Origin: an uncultured Selenomonadales bacterium
GTDB lineage: Bacteria > Bacillota_C > Negativicutes > Selenomonadales > Selenomonadaceae
Direction: 5' to 3'
DNA: 7,096 nt
Assembly: GCA_937916025.1 (NCBI GenBank)
Contig: CALGGX010000573.1
Coordinates: forward strand, 1 to 7,096
This document shows positions 1-6,702 of this stretch, piece by piece. How positions within the stretch are numbered: the first letter of the stretch is position 1; each line of letters begins with the position of its first letter. Under the pieces are notes generated by a model. That model saw only the letters and a list, made by a program, of their open reading frames with translations. It was not told the DNA's origin and searched no databases. The translations under genes were made by a program, and so were the position numbers.

Positions 1-745
1 GAGCGTCCTGCATCATGCGCTTCGAGTGCTGTCGGCGGACGAGTTCATTTTTTTTGCGGACGAAGATCACGTGCCGTACGGAATTCGATCGCCGGAAGAA
101 GTGCTCGAGCTCGTCGACGACGCCTTCCGATTTCTGCTGAAACTCGAAGTCGAGGCGATTGTCGTGGCATGCAACACCGCCACCAGTGCCGCCGTCCGAG
201 AGATGCGTCGACGATATCAATTGCCGATCATCGGCATGGAACCGGCTGTCAAACTCGCGTTTGATCTTTACGGCAATCGACGCGTGCTCGTTACGGCCAC
301 TCCCATCACCGTCAACGGCGAGAAAATTCGGCGATTGATCACGCGACTCGGGCGCGCGGAGTTCGTCGAGTTGCTCGCCCTGCCGAAGCTGGTCGACTTC
401 GCCGAGCGGCAAGAATTTCAATCGGACGCCGTCACGGAATATCTTCGCCGCGAGTTCGCGCCGTTTGAGCTTGCCGAGTTTTCGTCGATCGTATTGGGCT
501 GTACTCATTTCAATTACTTCAAAGACACGATGCGCAAGCTCCTGCCGCCGAATGTTCGTTTCGTCGACGGCAATGAAGGCACGCTTCGAGAGTTGATGCG
601 GCGCATGAATGCTTCGGGAACTCCGCGCGGAGTTGAAAGTTCGGTGCGGTATTTCTATTCGGGGCGATTGATTGAGTCGCCGACGGAGCTCGGGCGGATC
701 GATCGGTACATGCGGCGGCTCGACGACATGATCAACATCAATTGA
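1..745 (+). CDS. murI: Glutamate racemase, 5' end outside window
   Basis: MurI interconverts L- and D-glutamate in the cytoplasm and supplies D-Glu for peptidoglycan. The reading frame is open from base 2 and the translation before base 26 (SVLHHALR) still fits the family, so the GTG at 26 is not the start and the gene begins upstream. Visible family motifs are ADEDHVPYG near the beginning, VACNTATSAA with the first catalytic Cys at 170-172, GMEPA, and VLGCTHFNYF with the second catalytic Cys at 500-502. Both catalytic cysteines are intact and the C-terminus looks complete; 247 residues lie in the window, so only roughly 15-25 residues, including the N-terminal Asp/Ser motif, should be missing. 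The next gene starts 12 nt after the stop, suggesting the same transcript as the tetrapyrrole genes. The family assignment is firm. Confidence 0.95.
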   Translation, partial: SVLHHALRVLSADEFIFFADEDHVPYGIRSPEEVLELVDDAFRFLLKLEVEAIVVACNTATSAAVREMRRRYQLPIIGMEPAVKLAFDLYGNRRVLVTATPITVNGEKIRRLITRLGRAEFVELLALPKLVDFAERQEFQSDAVTEYLRREFAPFELAEFSSIVLGCTHFNYFKDTMRKLLPPNVRFVDGNEGTLRELMRRMNASGTPRGVESSVRYFYSGRLIESPTELGRIDRYMRRLDDMININ

Positions 746-757
746 AAGGATTTTGCC

Positions 758-2242
758 ATGAAGAAAGTGTTTTTGGTCGGAGCCGGTCCGGGCGACGCCG
801 GGCTTTTGACAATCCGAGCACTCGAATTGCTTCGCCGCGCGGACGTCGTCATTTACGATCGTTTGGCGGACGAGTCGATTTTGAATTTCGCTCCGAAGAC
901 TGCCGAATTGATCTATGTCGGCAAATCGGCGGGCTGTCATTCGATGACGCAATCGGAGATCAATCGACTGCTCGCAGAAAAAGCCGCCGAGTTTTCGACG
1001 GTCGTCCGATTGAAGGGCGGCGATCCCTTCGTCTTCGGACGCGGCGGCGAAGAGGCATTGACGCTCGCCGAACACGGCATTGCATTCGAGATCGTGCCGG
1101 GCGTTACCTCGGCGATTGCCGTTCCCGCGTACGCCGGAATTCCCGTCACGCATCGCGGCATTGCAACGTCATTTGCCGTCGTCACGGGGCATGAGATGAA
1201 TGACGAGCGATCCAACATTCGCTGGGATAAGCTCGCGACCGGCGTCGATACTCTCGTCTTTTTGATGGGAGTTGCCAACATCGATCGGATTGCGAAAAAT
1301 TTGATTGAAAACGGGCGCGCCGAAGGCTCTCTCGCCGCCGTAATTCGCTACGGAACGCGTTCGGAGCAAAGAGTACTTACAACTGCTCTCGGGCGCGTTG
1401 CAAACGACGTGAAACGCCTGAAAATCGCTCCTCCGGCAATATTGATCGTCGGCGATGTCGTCGCGCTTCGAGATCGATTGCAGTGGTTTGAAAACCGTCC
1501 GCTGTTCGGAAAAAAAATCATCGTCACGCGCGCGCGGCGGCAGGCTTCGGAATTATCGCGACGATTGATCGAGCTCGGAGCGCAATGCATTGAAATTCCG
1601 AGCATCGAGATCACCGAGCCGTCCGATCAATTCGCCGGGCTCGATCGGGCGATTGAGCATATTGCCGAGTATGATATAATGATCTTCACGAGCGTCAACG
1701 GCGTCGAGAAGTTTTTCGAGCGATTGACGAAAAAAAATCTCGACACGCGCGCAATCCGATCCGAAGTTGCGGCGATCGGTTCGTCGACGGCTCGTGCTTT
1801 GCAATCGCATGGAATTCTCGCCGAGTTCGTTCCGAAAGAATTCCGCGCGGAAGCTCTCGTCGAATTGCTGAAAGATCATGCCGTCGGCAAAAAAATTCTG
1901 CTCGCGCGGGCGCAAGAAGCTCGAAACATTCTGCCGGACGAACTTCGGCGATTGGGAGCGGAAGTCGAGATTGCGGCGGCATATCGGACGATCTCTTCCG
2001 TCGATCCGACAATCAATATCGACGGTGCGGATTGGATCACGTTTGCGAGCTCGTCAACCGTCAAAAACTTCGTCGGCGGCTTCGGCATCGAGGCATTGAA
2101 AAAAATCCGCGCGGCGGCAATCGGTCCGGTCACGGCATCGACGTTGCGAGAATTCGGCGTTGAACCGAGCGTCGTCGCGAGCGAGTACACCATCGACGGT
2201 TTGATCGCCGCACTTGTCGAGAGGAGCATTGATGATGCATAA
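758..2242 (+). CDS. cobA-hemD: Fused uroporphyrinogen-III C-methyltransferase / uroporphyrinogen-III synthase
   Basis: This 494-residue cytoplasmic protein combines two tetrapyrrole enzymes. Residues 1 to about 243 are the SAM-dependent methyltransferase (CobA/SUMT), which converts uroporphyrinogen III to precorrin-2. Its motifs are GAGPGD (8-13), GGDPFVFGRGGEE (87-99), VPGVTSA (113-119) and GIPVTHR (127-133). Residues about 250-490 are HemD, which cyclises hydroxymethylbilane to uroporphyrinogen III, recognised by TSVNGV (311-316), FASSSTVKNF (429-438) and IGPVTA (455-460). Such CobA-HemD fusions are common in Firmicutes. The ATG at 758 is preceded by AAAGGA (745-750) at good spacing. The 3' end overlaps the glycosyltransferase start by 11 nt (8 nt if that gene starts at 2235), implying translational coupling. 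Two runs of eight A (1510-1517 and 1730-1737) lie in frame. No key motif is missing; the preceding hemC and hemA may lie elsewhere. Confidence 0.95.
   Translation: MKKVFLVGAGPGDAGLLTIRALELLRRADVVIYDRLADESILNFAPKTAELIYVGKSAGCHSMTQSEINRLLAEKAAEFSTVVRLKGGDPFVFGRGGEEALTLAEHGIAFEIVPGVTSAIAVPAYAGIPVTHRGIATSFAVVTGHEMNDERSNIRWDKLATGVDTLVFLMGVANIDRIAKNLIENGRAEGSLAAVIRYGTRSEQRVLTTALGRVANDVKRLKIAPPAILIVGDVVALRDRLQWFENRPLFGKKIIVTRARRQASELSRRLIELGAQCIEIPSIEITEPSDQFAGLDRAIEHIAEYDIMIFTSVNGVEKFFERLTKKNLDTRAIRSEVAAIGSSTARALQSHGILAEFVPKEFRAEALVELLKDHAVGKKILLARAQEARNILPDELRRLGAEVEIAAAYRTISSVDPTINIDGADWITFASSSTVKNFVGGFGIEALKKIRAAAIGPVTASTLREFGVEPSVVASEYTIDGLIAALVERSIDDA
1653..1680 (+). promoter_or_regulatory. 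Possible internal extended -10 promoter within hemD part
   Basis: TTGAGC (1653-1658) and TATAAT (1675-1680) are separated by 16 nt, and the -10 carries the extended TGn element (TG at 1672-1673). It could give a second transcript for the glycosyltransferase and hemB. It lies inside coding sequence where these bases also encode protein, so chance is a real alternative. Confidence 0.2.
2221..2226 (+). promoter_or_regulatory. Ribosome binding site deciding the glycosyltransferase start
   Basis: GAGGAG sits inside the end of cobA-hemD, 5 nt before the ATG at 2232 and 8 nt before the ATG at 2235. It favours one of these two tandem ATGs over the upstream in-frame GTG-type start at 2214, which has no such site and would deepen the overlap. 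Confidence 0.7.
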
Positions 2243-3539
2243 CGCGATCGATGATCAAGACATTCATCGCGTCATTGACGGCTTCATTGATTTCTTCAGA
2301 CAAAACGTCAACAATCCGAACTTCGAGTTCGCCGAGTTGAAAAAATTGATGGAGCCGATCTTTCGCAAGACGGGATATCGGTCAACACAGGGGGGGGGCG
2401 GCAACATTCTGATCCTGCATGAGGGCGCAGTCGGAGATTTCATAGCCGCGTCCGCCGCAATCCGCGAGATCAGACGCATTTATCCGAGCGCGCACATCAC
2501 TCTGATCGTCCGATCGGAATCGAAAAATCTCGCCGAGTGCTGTCCTTACATCGACGAGCTGATCGCCGAGGATTTTCGATTGGACAACAAGACGTTTCAA
2601 TCTCTGTTGCCGACCATGACGAACATCGCGCAAGTTTATAAATCGCACTTGATCTTGGCGAGCGAAAAATTGTTGCGGCGTCGATACAATCTTGCCTTCG
2701 CTTATACTTATGCCGATAATCCGTCGATGCCGTTGCTCGCATACATGTCGGGAGCTGAAATCATCGTGTCTCGCTTTCAGGGCTTCGGGCTGTACTTTCC
2801 GCTCATTACGGAAGTCGTTCCGCAAAAATCGTTCGGATATCATGCAGCAGACGCCGCACTCGGATACGTCGAGCAATTGATCAAAGCGCCGCTCGTCAAT
2901 CGCGAGTTGGAAGCGTGGGTTGATCAAGCCGATCTCGAGTTCGCGCAATCAATTCTGCCTTCGGCGACAAAACTCTATGCGATCGGCTTGGGCGGTGCGG
3001 CGGTGCGCAAACATTATCCGCCGAAGTTTTACGCCGAGTTCATCAACATGCTCCTCCGCGAAGATTCCGAACTGCACTTCGTCATAATCGGCGGCAAGAC
3101 GGACATTGAAGATGCGGCAATCGTCATGGCAAATGTCGAGTCCGATCGCGTGCTCGATCTCGCGGGCAAGACGACGTTTCGACAGACGACTGCAGTGCTG
3201 AGTTTTTGCTCGATGTATATCGGCAATGACTCGAGCGCGATGCATCTCGCGGTTGCAAATGCTCTGCCATGCTTGAATCCGAACTGTTTTCCGCTTGATC
3301 GAATGCAACCGGAGAACATCGTCGATCGCTGGTATCCGTACGGCGTGCCTTCGATGATTGTCTGCCCGAGTTATGCATTGGAAGAGTGCAGGCAATTTAT
3401 GCGATTTACCGGTTGCATTGCGAAAATACCGCACTGCATCACACAGATCACGCCGCAGAATTTGTTTGACGCTTACAAAATTCTGCTCGAGCGGATCGCC
3501 GAAAACAATTCCGAGCCGTTGATCATCGGCTCAATTTGA
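2232..3539 (+). CDS. Glycosyltransferase family 9 (heptosyltransferase-like)
   Basis: The protein (435 residues) resembles ADP-heptose:LPS heptosyltransferases (GT9), cytoplasmic GT-B enzymes that add sugars to the LPS core or other surface glycans. The first Rossmann fold begins with NILILHEGAVGDFIAAS (about 58-74) followed by AIREIRRIYP. The C-terminal half has AIGLGGAAVRKHYPP (250-264) and LAGKTTFRQTT (310-320). The signature GNDSSAMHLAVA (331-342) has Ser where most family members have Gly (NDSGPMH). Typical GT9 proteins start almost directly with the first beta strand; this one carries about 55 extra N-terminal residues of unknown role, joined by four glycines coded by a nine-G run. The last 90 residues are relatively Cys-rich. 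It is sandwiched between cobA-hemD and hemB with overlap and a 12-nt gap, so it is probably co-transcribed with them. The acceptor and donor sugar cannot be told from sequence. The start could also be 2235. Confidence 0.85.
   Translation: MMHNAIDDQDIHRVIDGFIDFFRQNVNNPNFEFAELKKLMEPIFRKTGYRSTQGGGGNILILHEGAVGDFIAASAAIREIRRIYPSAHITLIVRSESKNLAECCPYIDELIAEDFRLDNKTFQSLLPTMTNIAQVYKSHLILASEKLLRRRYNLAFAYTYADNPSMPLLAYMSGAEIIVSRFQGFGLYFPLITEVVPQKSFGYHAADAALGYVEQLIKAPLVNRELEAWVDQADLEFAQSILPSATKLYAIGLGGAAVRKHYPPKFYAEFINMLLREDSELHFVIIGGKTDIEDAAIVMANVESDRVLDLAGKTTFRQTTAVLSFCSMYIGNDSSAMHLAVANALPCLNPNCFPLDRMQPENIVDRWYPYGVPSMIVCPSYALEECRQFMRFTGCIAKIPHCITQITPQNLFDAYKILLERIAENNSEPLIIGSI
2390..2398 (+). repeat. 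Nine-G homopolymer within the glycosyltransferase
   Basis: Nine consecutive G bases form the last base of a Gln codon and most of the following Gly codons, just before the first Rossmann strand. It is the longest homopolymer I see in the window. With eight G the frame meets TGA four codons after the tract; with ten G it meets TGA about eight codons after. Such tracts in surface-glycan genes are known slipped-strand phase-variation sites in other bacteria; here that role is inferred. A sequencing error in tract length is possible, but the present length keeps the frame open. Confidence 0.85.
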
Positions 3540-3551
3540 AGGAGTTTTGAT

Positions 3552-4517
3552 ATGAATTTGAAATTACGTCCGCGCCGCATGCGCCTGACCGAGAACATGC
3601 GCGCGATGGTTCGAGAGACTCAACTCTCGCCGAAAGACTTCGTTTATCCGATCTTCGTCGTGCCGGGCGAGAACGTCCGTGAAGAGATCGGATCGATGCC
3701 GAACTGTTTTCACCTCTCGGTCGATAACGCCGTCGAGCTCGCGCGCGAGATCAATTCGCTCGGAATTCCCGCCGTCGAAGTGTTCGGCTTGCCCGAGTAC
3801 AAAGACGAGATCGGTTCAAGCGCGTGGGATATGAACTCGCCGGTTCAGCGCGCGATCGCCGCAATCAAAAAAGCCGTGCCCGCTCTGATCATCGTCGGCG
3901 ACGTCTGCCTGTGTCAATACACTTCTCACGGGCATTGCGGCGCGCTCGACGGCAATTATGTCGACAACGATCGCACGCTCGAATTGCTGTCGAAAGTCGC
4001 CGTCAGTCAAGCGCAAGCCGGTGCCGATATCATTGCGCCTTCCGATATGATGGACGGCAGAATTGCCGCAATCCGCGCGGCTCTCGACGACAATCACTTC
4101 ATCAACGTCTCGATTATGAGTTACGCCGTCAAATACGCGTCGGGATTTTACGGACCATTCAGAGATGCGGCGGATTCGGCTCCGCACTTCGGCGATCGCA
4201 AACAATATCAAATGGATCCCGCCAACGTCCGCGAGGCTATGAAGGAAGTCGCTCTCGATCTCGACGAAGGCGCGGATATAATCATGATTAAACCGGCAAT
4301 GGCGTATCTCGACATCGTACGCAAAGTCCGAGACACGATCAATCGCCCGATCGCTGTCTACAACGTGAGCGGCGAGTATGCAATGGTCAAAGCCGCCGCG
4401 CGGAACGGTTGGATCGACGAGCAGAGAATTGTGCTCGAGTCGCTGACATGCATGAAGCGCGCGGGCGCGGACATCATCATCACCTATCACGCGCTCGACG
4501 CCGCACGTTGGATTTGA
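3552..4517 (+). CDS. hemB: Delta-aminolevulinic acid dehydratase (porphobilinogen synthase)
   Basis: HemB condenses two 5-aminolevulinate molecules to porphobilinogen in the cytoplasm, the first common step of haem, sirohaem and cobalamin synthesis. The 321 residues match the normal family length. The zinc-site cysteines are present in DVCLCQYTSHGHCG (Cys119, Cys121, Cys129), so this is the Zn-dependent type. The two active-site lysines are Lys194 in SYAVKYASGFYGPFRDAA and Lys247 in MIKPAMAYLD; the second forms the Schiff base. YNVSGEYAM (270-278) is also typical. AAGGAG (3539-3544) lies 7 nt before the ATG and overlaps the stop of the glycosyltransferase. It is the last gene of the tetrapyrrole run; no terminator hairpin lies directly behind it, and a new promoter begins 15 nt after the stop. 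Confidence 0.97.
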   Translation: MNLKLRPRRMRLTENMRAMVRETQLSPKDFVYPIFVVPGENVREEIGSMPNCFHLSVDNAVELAREINSLGIPAVEVFGLPEYKDEIGSSAWDMNSPVQRAIAAIKKAVPALIIVGDVCLCQYTSHGHCGALDGNYVDNDRTLELLSKVAVSQAQAGADIIAPSDMMDGRIAAIRAALDDNHFINVSIMSYAVKYASGFYGPFRDAADSAPHFGDRKQYQMDPANVREAMKEVALDLDEGADIIMIKPAMAYLDIVRKVRDTINRPIAVYNVSGEYAMVKAAARNGWIDEQRIVLESLTCMKRAGADIIITYHALDAARWI

Positions 4518-4531
4518 AATAAAAACAGTTC

Positions 4532-4560
4532 TTGACAGCAACTAATTCAATCAGTATAAT
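4532..4560 (+). promoter_or_regulatory. Consensus sigma-70 promoter of the export operon
   Basis: TTGACA (4532-4537) and TATAAT (4555-4560) are both perfect consensus hexamers with the optimal 17-nt spacer. An A-rich stretch right after the hemB stop (4517-4525) could act as an UP-like element. Transcription should start near 4566-4568, giving a leader of about 145 nt before the ATG at 4712. A promoter this close to consensus implies strong basal initiation, so control probably acts later or through a repressor. Confidence 0.85.
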
Positions 4561-4566
4561 TTCAGA

Positions 4567-4711
4567 AAAATGCGAATTGTCGTTCCCAAAATCATGACAG
4601 TCTGATCGATCGGAAGGCGGACGATCTTTTTCATATAAAGATAACTGTCGGCAATCGGAGCAGTCCGGTTGCAGGCGGTTTTTTTGTTGCTTTTTTTGAG
4701 GAGGCAGATCG
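4567..4711 (+). promoter_or_regulatory. Structured 5' leader of the export operon
   Basis: Between the promoter and the first start codon there are nested inverted repeats: GACAGT (4596-4601) with ACTGTC (4644-4649), enclosing GATCG (4604-4608) with CGATC (4622-4626). The latter competes with ATCTTT (4624-4629) and AAAGAT (4637-4642), because the two helices share bases 4624-4626. A terminator-like hairpin follows at 4651-4672. An 11-codon reading frame (4570-4605) starts only a few bases after the predicted transcription start, and its stop overlaps the first stem region. I do not recognise a known riboswitch class. An attenuator or other conditional leader is an inference from this layout. 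Confidence 0.45.
4651..4685 (+). terminator. Terminator-like hairpin in the leader
   Basis: GCAATCGG (4651-4658) pairs with CCGGTTGC (4665-4672) over 8 bp with one G-T wobble and a 6-nt loop. A run of seven T starts at 4679 and a second seven-T run is at 4691-4697. The six bases AGGCGG between stem and T run make it a non-ideal intrinsic terminator. It could stop read-through from hemB, attenuate the downstream operon, or both. Confidence 0.45.
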
Positions 4712-4783
4712 ATGAACCGATTTTTCTTCATCGGAAAGCGCAAACGCGTCAACTCCGACCGCGACTTTCACTCGACACGCTGA
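4698..4783 (+). pseudogene. Strong RBS and 23-codon 5' remnant of the adaptor gene
   Basis: GAGGAGG (4698-4704) is a perfect Shine-Dalgarno 7 nt before the ATG at 4712. The frame it opens encodes MNRFFFIGKRKR followed by 11 polar residues and then stops at TGA 4781-4783. The beginning resembles the short cytoplasmic N-terminus of a membrane-anchored adaptor, but no hydrophobic segment follows. The adaptor body continues in the -1 frame. The most likely reading is a 5' gene end broken by deletion and frameshift; a small leader peptide is the alternative. Confidence 0.5.
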
Positions 4784-4800
4784 ATTTATACTCCGACAAA

Positions 4801-5742
4801 ATGACCGACGCCGTCGCGCTCATCGACGGGCGCATCACCGCCGTCCGCGTGCAGAAGAATGATCACGCCGATACCAACATTCGCAAGGCTGAAACCGCAC
4901 TCGCCAAAACAAAAACCGATCTCGATCGCTGCACCCGATTGCATGATCGCGATGCCGTCACCGTCGAGCGTTATGAAGAAGCGGTTGCCGCTCATAACGA
5001 AGCACTCGCCAATCTCGACAGCGCGCGCATTCAGAAAGATCAGTACATTGCACAGCGCAATTACTGCGTCGCTCAGAAAGATCAACTCGCAATCGAAGAG
5101 TCGCATGCCGATGTCGGCGCGCCGATCGACGGCGAAGTTCTCATTCTCTATCGACCGCAAGGCTCTTACGTCAGCGCGGGAACCGCCATGGCTTTGATCG
5201 GCAACTTCCGCACGCTTTACTTCTCGATGGCCGTCGAAAACGAAACCGCGCGGCGTTTGACCGTCGGCGAAAAATCCACGCTGTTTTTCAATCGCTCCGA
5301 CTTCTCGAAGATTTACGATACCGAATACGAATCGGGCAATGCCGGAACCGCTCAGCAATTCACCGCGAACATTATTGAGATCACTCCGCCGCTCGACGAG
5401 CCCGCCGCACTTCGCAAAGTGATCCGGGAAGTCAACAATTCTGCCGGTCTGCTCGAACCGCAAACTTACGGCAACGTGAGCATCGAGGCGTTCGTGCCGC
5501 ACAATTGTTTGACCGTGCCGCTTACCGCAATGATCGATCCCTCGCGCTCGGCTGTCTTCATCGTCAATCAAGATCGGAAATTGGTTCGGCGATCGATTCG
5601 AACCGGCGTCGATGACGGCACTTTTGTCGAAATCCTCGACGGTCTGAATGAAGGCGATATTGTCGTGACGAGCGGCACCGGCGGGCTCGAAGAAGGCATG
5701 AAGGCGTCGCTCACTCTCGAAGGCGGTGGCAACAATGGCTGA
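4801..5742 (+). CDS. HlyD/AcrA-type periplasmic adaptor, damaged at its 5' end
   Basis: The 313 residues from the ATG at 4801 form most of a membrane-fusion (periplasmic adaptor) protein, which would link an inner-membrane exporter to an outer-membrane channel. In order: start of the lipoyl domain (VALIDGRITAVRVQKND, 5-21), a coiled-coil hairpin (about 22-103, rich in Ala, Glu, Lys and Gln), second lipoyl half GAPIDGEVLILYRPQGSYVSAG (106-127), a beta-barrel region, and a membrane-proximal domain ending with LNEGDIVVTSGTGGLEEGM. There is no signal peptide or transmembrane helix, and the ATG has no ribosome binding site. The good start at 4712 is in another frame. The usual VxxGqxL stretch of the first lipoyl half is also absent between NDH and ADTN. 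The stop overlaps the next gene by 8 nt. Export function is clear for the family; whether this copy works is doubtful. Confidence 0.65.
   Translation: MTDAVALIDGRITAVRVQKNDHADTNIRKAETALAKTKTDLDRCTRLHDRDAVTVERYEEAVAAHNEALANLDSARIQKDQYIAQRNYCVAQKDQLAIEESHADVGAPIDGEVLILYRPQGSYVSAGTAMALIGNFRTLYFSMAVENETARRLTVGEKSTLFFNRSDFSKIYDTEYESGNAGTAQQFTANIIEITPPLDEPAALRKVIREVNNSAGLLEPQTYGNVSIEAFVPHNCLTVPLTAMIDPSRSAVFIVNQDRKLVRRSIRTGVDDGTFVEILDGLNEGDIVVTSGTGGLEEGMKASLTLEGGGNNG
5031..5084 (+). repeat. 12-bp direct repeat in the adaptor coiled coil
   Basis: TCAGAAAGATCA occurs at 5031-5042 and 5073-5084, exactly 42 bp apart, so both copies encode QKDQ 14 residues (two heptads) apart. The spacing fits a duplicated coiled-coil segment and gives a site where recombination could add or remove two heptads. 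Confidence 0.6.
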
Positions 5743-6697
5743 CGACAACTCGCAAATCTTCTCGAAAGAAGCACTCGACAAACTCCGCTCGCCGGAACGA
5801 CTCGACATGATGTTGCCGATCACCACGCCCGTCGGTTGGATCACGATGGCGGCAATCGGCGCACTGCTGTGCTCGGTCGTGCTGTGGTCGATCTTCGGCG
5901 CGTTCACCGTCAAGGCGGACGGCATGGGTTTGATCATGGACTCCGCCGGCGTCGTCAACGTCTCGCATATCGCCAACGGCAAAGTCTCCGAAGTTTACAT
6001 CAAAACCGGCTCGAACGTTCGGCGCGGGCAATTGATCGCGCGCCTCGAACAGGCGGATCAATCCGCGCAAACTCGCATGACGCAGTACGGCATGGGACTC
6101 GCGCAAAGCGATCGCGATGCAATGAGCAAGGCGTACGAATACGGCGCGAAGAAGCAACAACAGAACGTCGCCGAAGATGTTTACAGCGATTATGACGGCA
6201 TTGTCGATGAAGTTCTCGTCGAAAAAGGCAAGATCGTCTCGAGCGGCACTCCGATCTGCACAATTCGATTGACGCAAAAGCGAGACGAACTCACGGGCGT
6301 GTTGTACATTGCGGTCGAAAAAGGCAAGCGCGTCGAGCCCGGCATGACAATTCAGCTCGCGCCGAACGGCGTCGACACCTCGCAAACCGGCAGTCTGATC
6401 GGCGTCGTCCGATCGATCTCGCAATATCCCATCTCCGCGCAGGGCATTCAACAAAAACTCGGCAACGAGCAACTCGCGCAATGGATTCAGCAATCGCAAA
6501 ACTCCGCGCTGATGGAAGTCGACTTCGATCTCGTCAAAAATGCAAATTCCGATTCCGGTTATCTCCGGACTTCGATTGTCGGCGAGCACAAACCGATCAC
6601 GGCAGGCAGTTTCTGCACCGGCTCAATCATTATCGAGCGACAGCCGCCCATCGAAAAAGTGTTCTACAAACTCAGCCAGTGGCTCCGAAGCAGGTGA
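5735..6697 (+). CDS. NHLM/NHLP bacteriocin-system HlyD-type secretion protein
   Basis: This 320-residue protein is an inner-membrane-anchored adaptor like those encoded with NHLM/NHLP (nitrile hydratase-like leader) bacteriocin exporters. The N-terminus IFSKEALDKLRSPERLDMMLPITTP (8-32) is typical of that family. It is followed by one transmembrane helix at about 34-57 and the first lipoyl half GKVSEVYIKTGSNVRRGQLIARL (82-104). A short helical hairpin comes next, then the second lipoyl half YDGIVDEVLVEKGKIVSSGTPI (153-174) and a beta domain. The C-terminus ends with FCTGSIIIERQPPIEKVF (293-310), also typical. It is intact, in contrast to the preceding adaptor. I chose the ATG at 5735 over the GTG at 5726, since GGTGG (5725-5729) then sits 5 nt upstream. 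It overlaps the previous stop by 8 nt and the ABC gene starts 5 nt after it, so the three genes form one operon. Confidence 0.88.
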   Translation: MADDNSQIFSKEALDKLRSPERLDMMLPITTPVGWITMAAIGALLCSVVLWSIFGAFTVKADGMGLIMDSAGVVNVSHIANGKVSEVYIKTGSNVRRGQLIARLEQADQSAQTRMTQYGMGLAQSDRDAMSKAYEYGAKKQQQNVAEDVYSDYDGIVDEVLVEKGKIVSSGTPICTIRLTQKRDELTGVLYIAVEKGKRVEPGMTIQLAPNGVDTSQTGSLIGVVRSISQYPISAQGIQQKLGNEQLAQWIQQSQNSALMEVDFDLVKNANSDSGYLRTSIVGEHKPITAGSFCTGSIIIERQPPIEKVFYKLSQWLRSR

Positions 6698-6702
6698 CGC
6701 CC

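Noticed and set aside
26..28. GTG as start of murI
   Set aside because: The frame is open upstream to the window edge and the residues before it fit the racemase family.
742..1194. 150-codon + frame overlapping the beginning of cobA-hemD
   Set aside because: Arg/Ser-rich frameshifted reading of the CobA domain.
3816..4541. 241-codon open frame on the minus strand opposite hemB
   Set aside because: hemB is certain from its catalytic and zinc residues, and the antisense frame resembles no family I know.
4567..4697. Known riboswitch (cobalamin, TPP, c-di-GMP, glycine, SAM) in the leader
   Set aside because: I could not find the conserved core bases of these classes.
4669..4800. TTG at 4669 as start of the first adaptor
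   Set aside because: It lies inside the terminator-like hairpin without a ribosome binding site, and the hydrophobic residues it adds come from the T runs.
4786..5982. 398-codon open frame on the minus strand opposite the two adaptors
   Set aside because: It spans two genes that match known families on the + strand, has no recognisable motifs, and such long antisense frames are expected from this codon bias.
5711..6589. 292-codon open frame on the minus strand opposite the NHLM HlyD gene
   Set aside because: Shadow of a well-supported + strand gene; composition is rich in Arg, Asp and Ala, typical of antisense translation.
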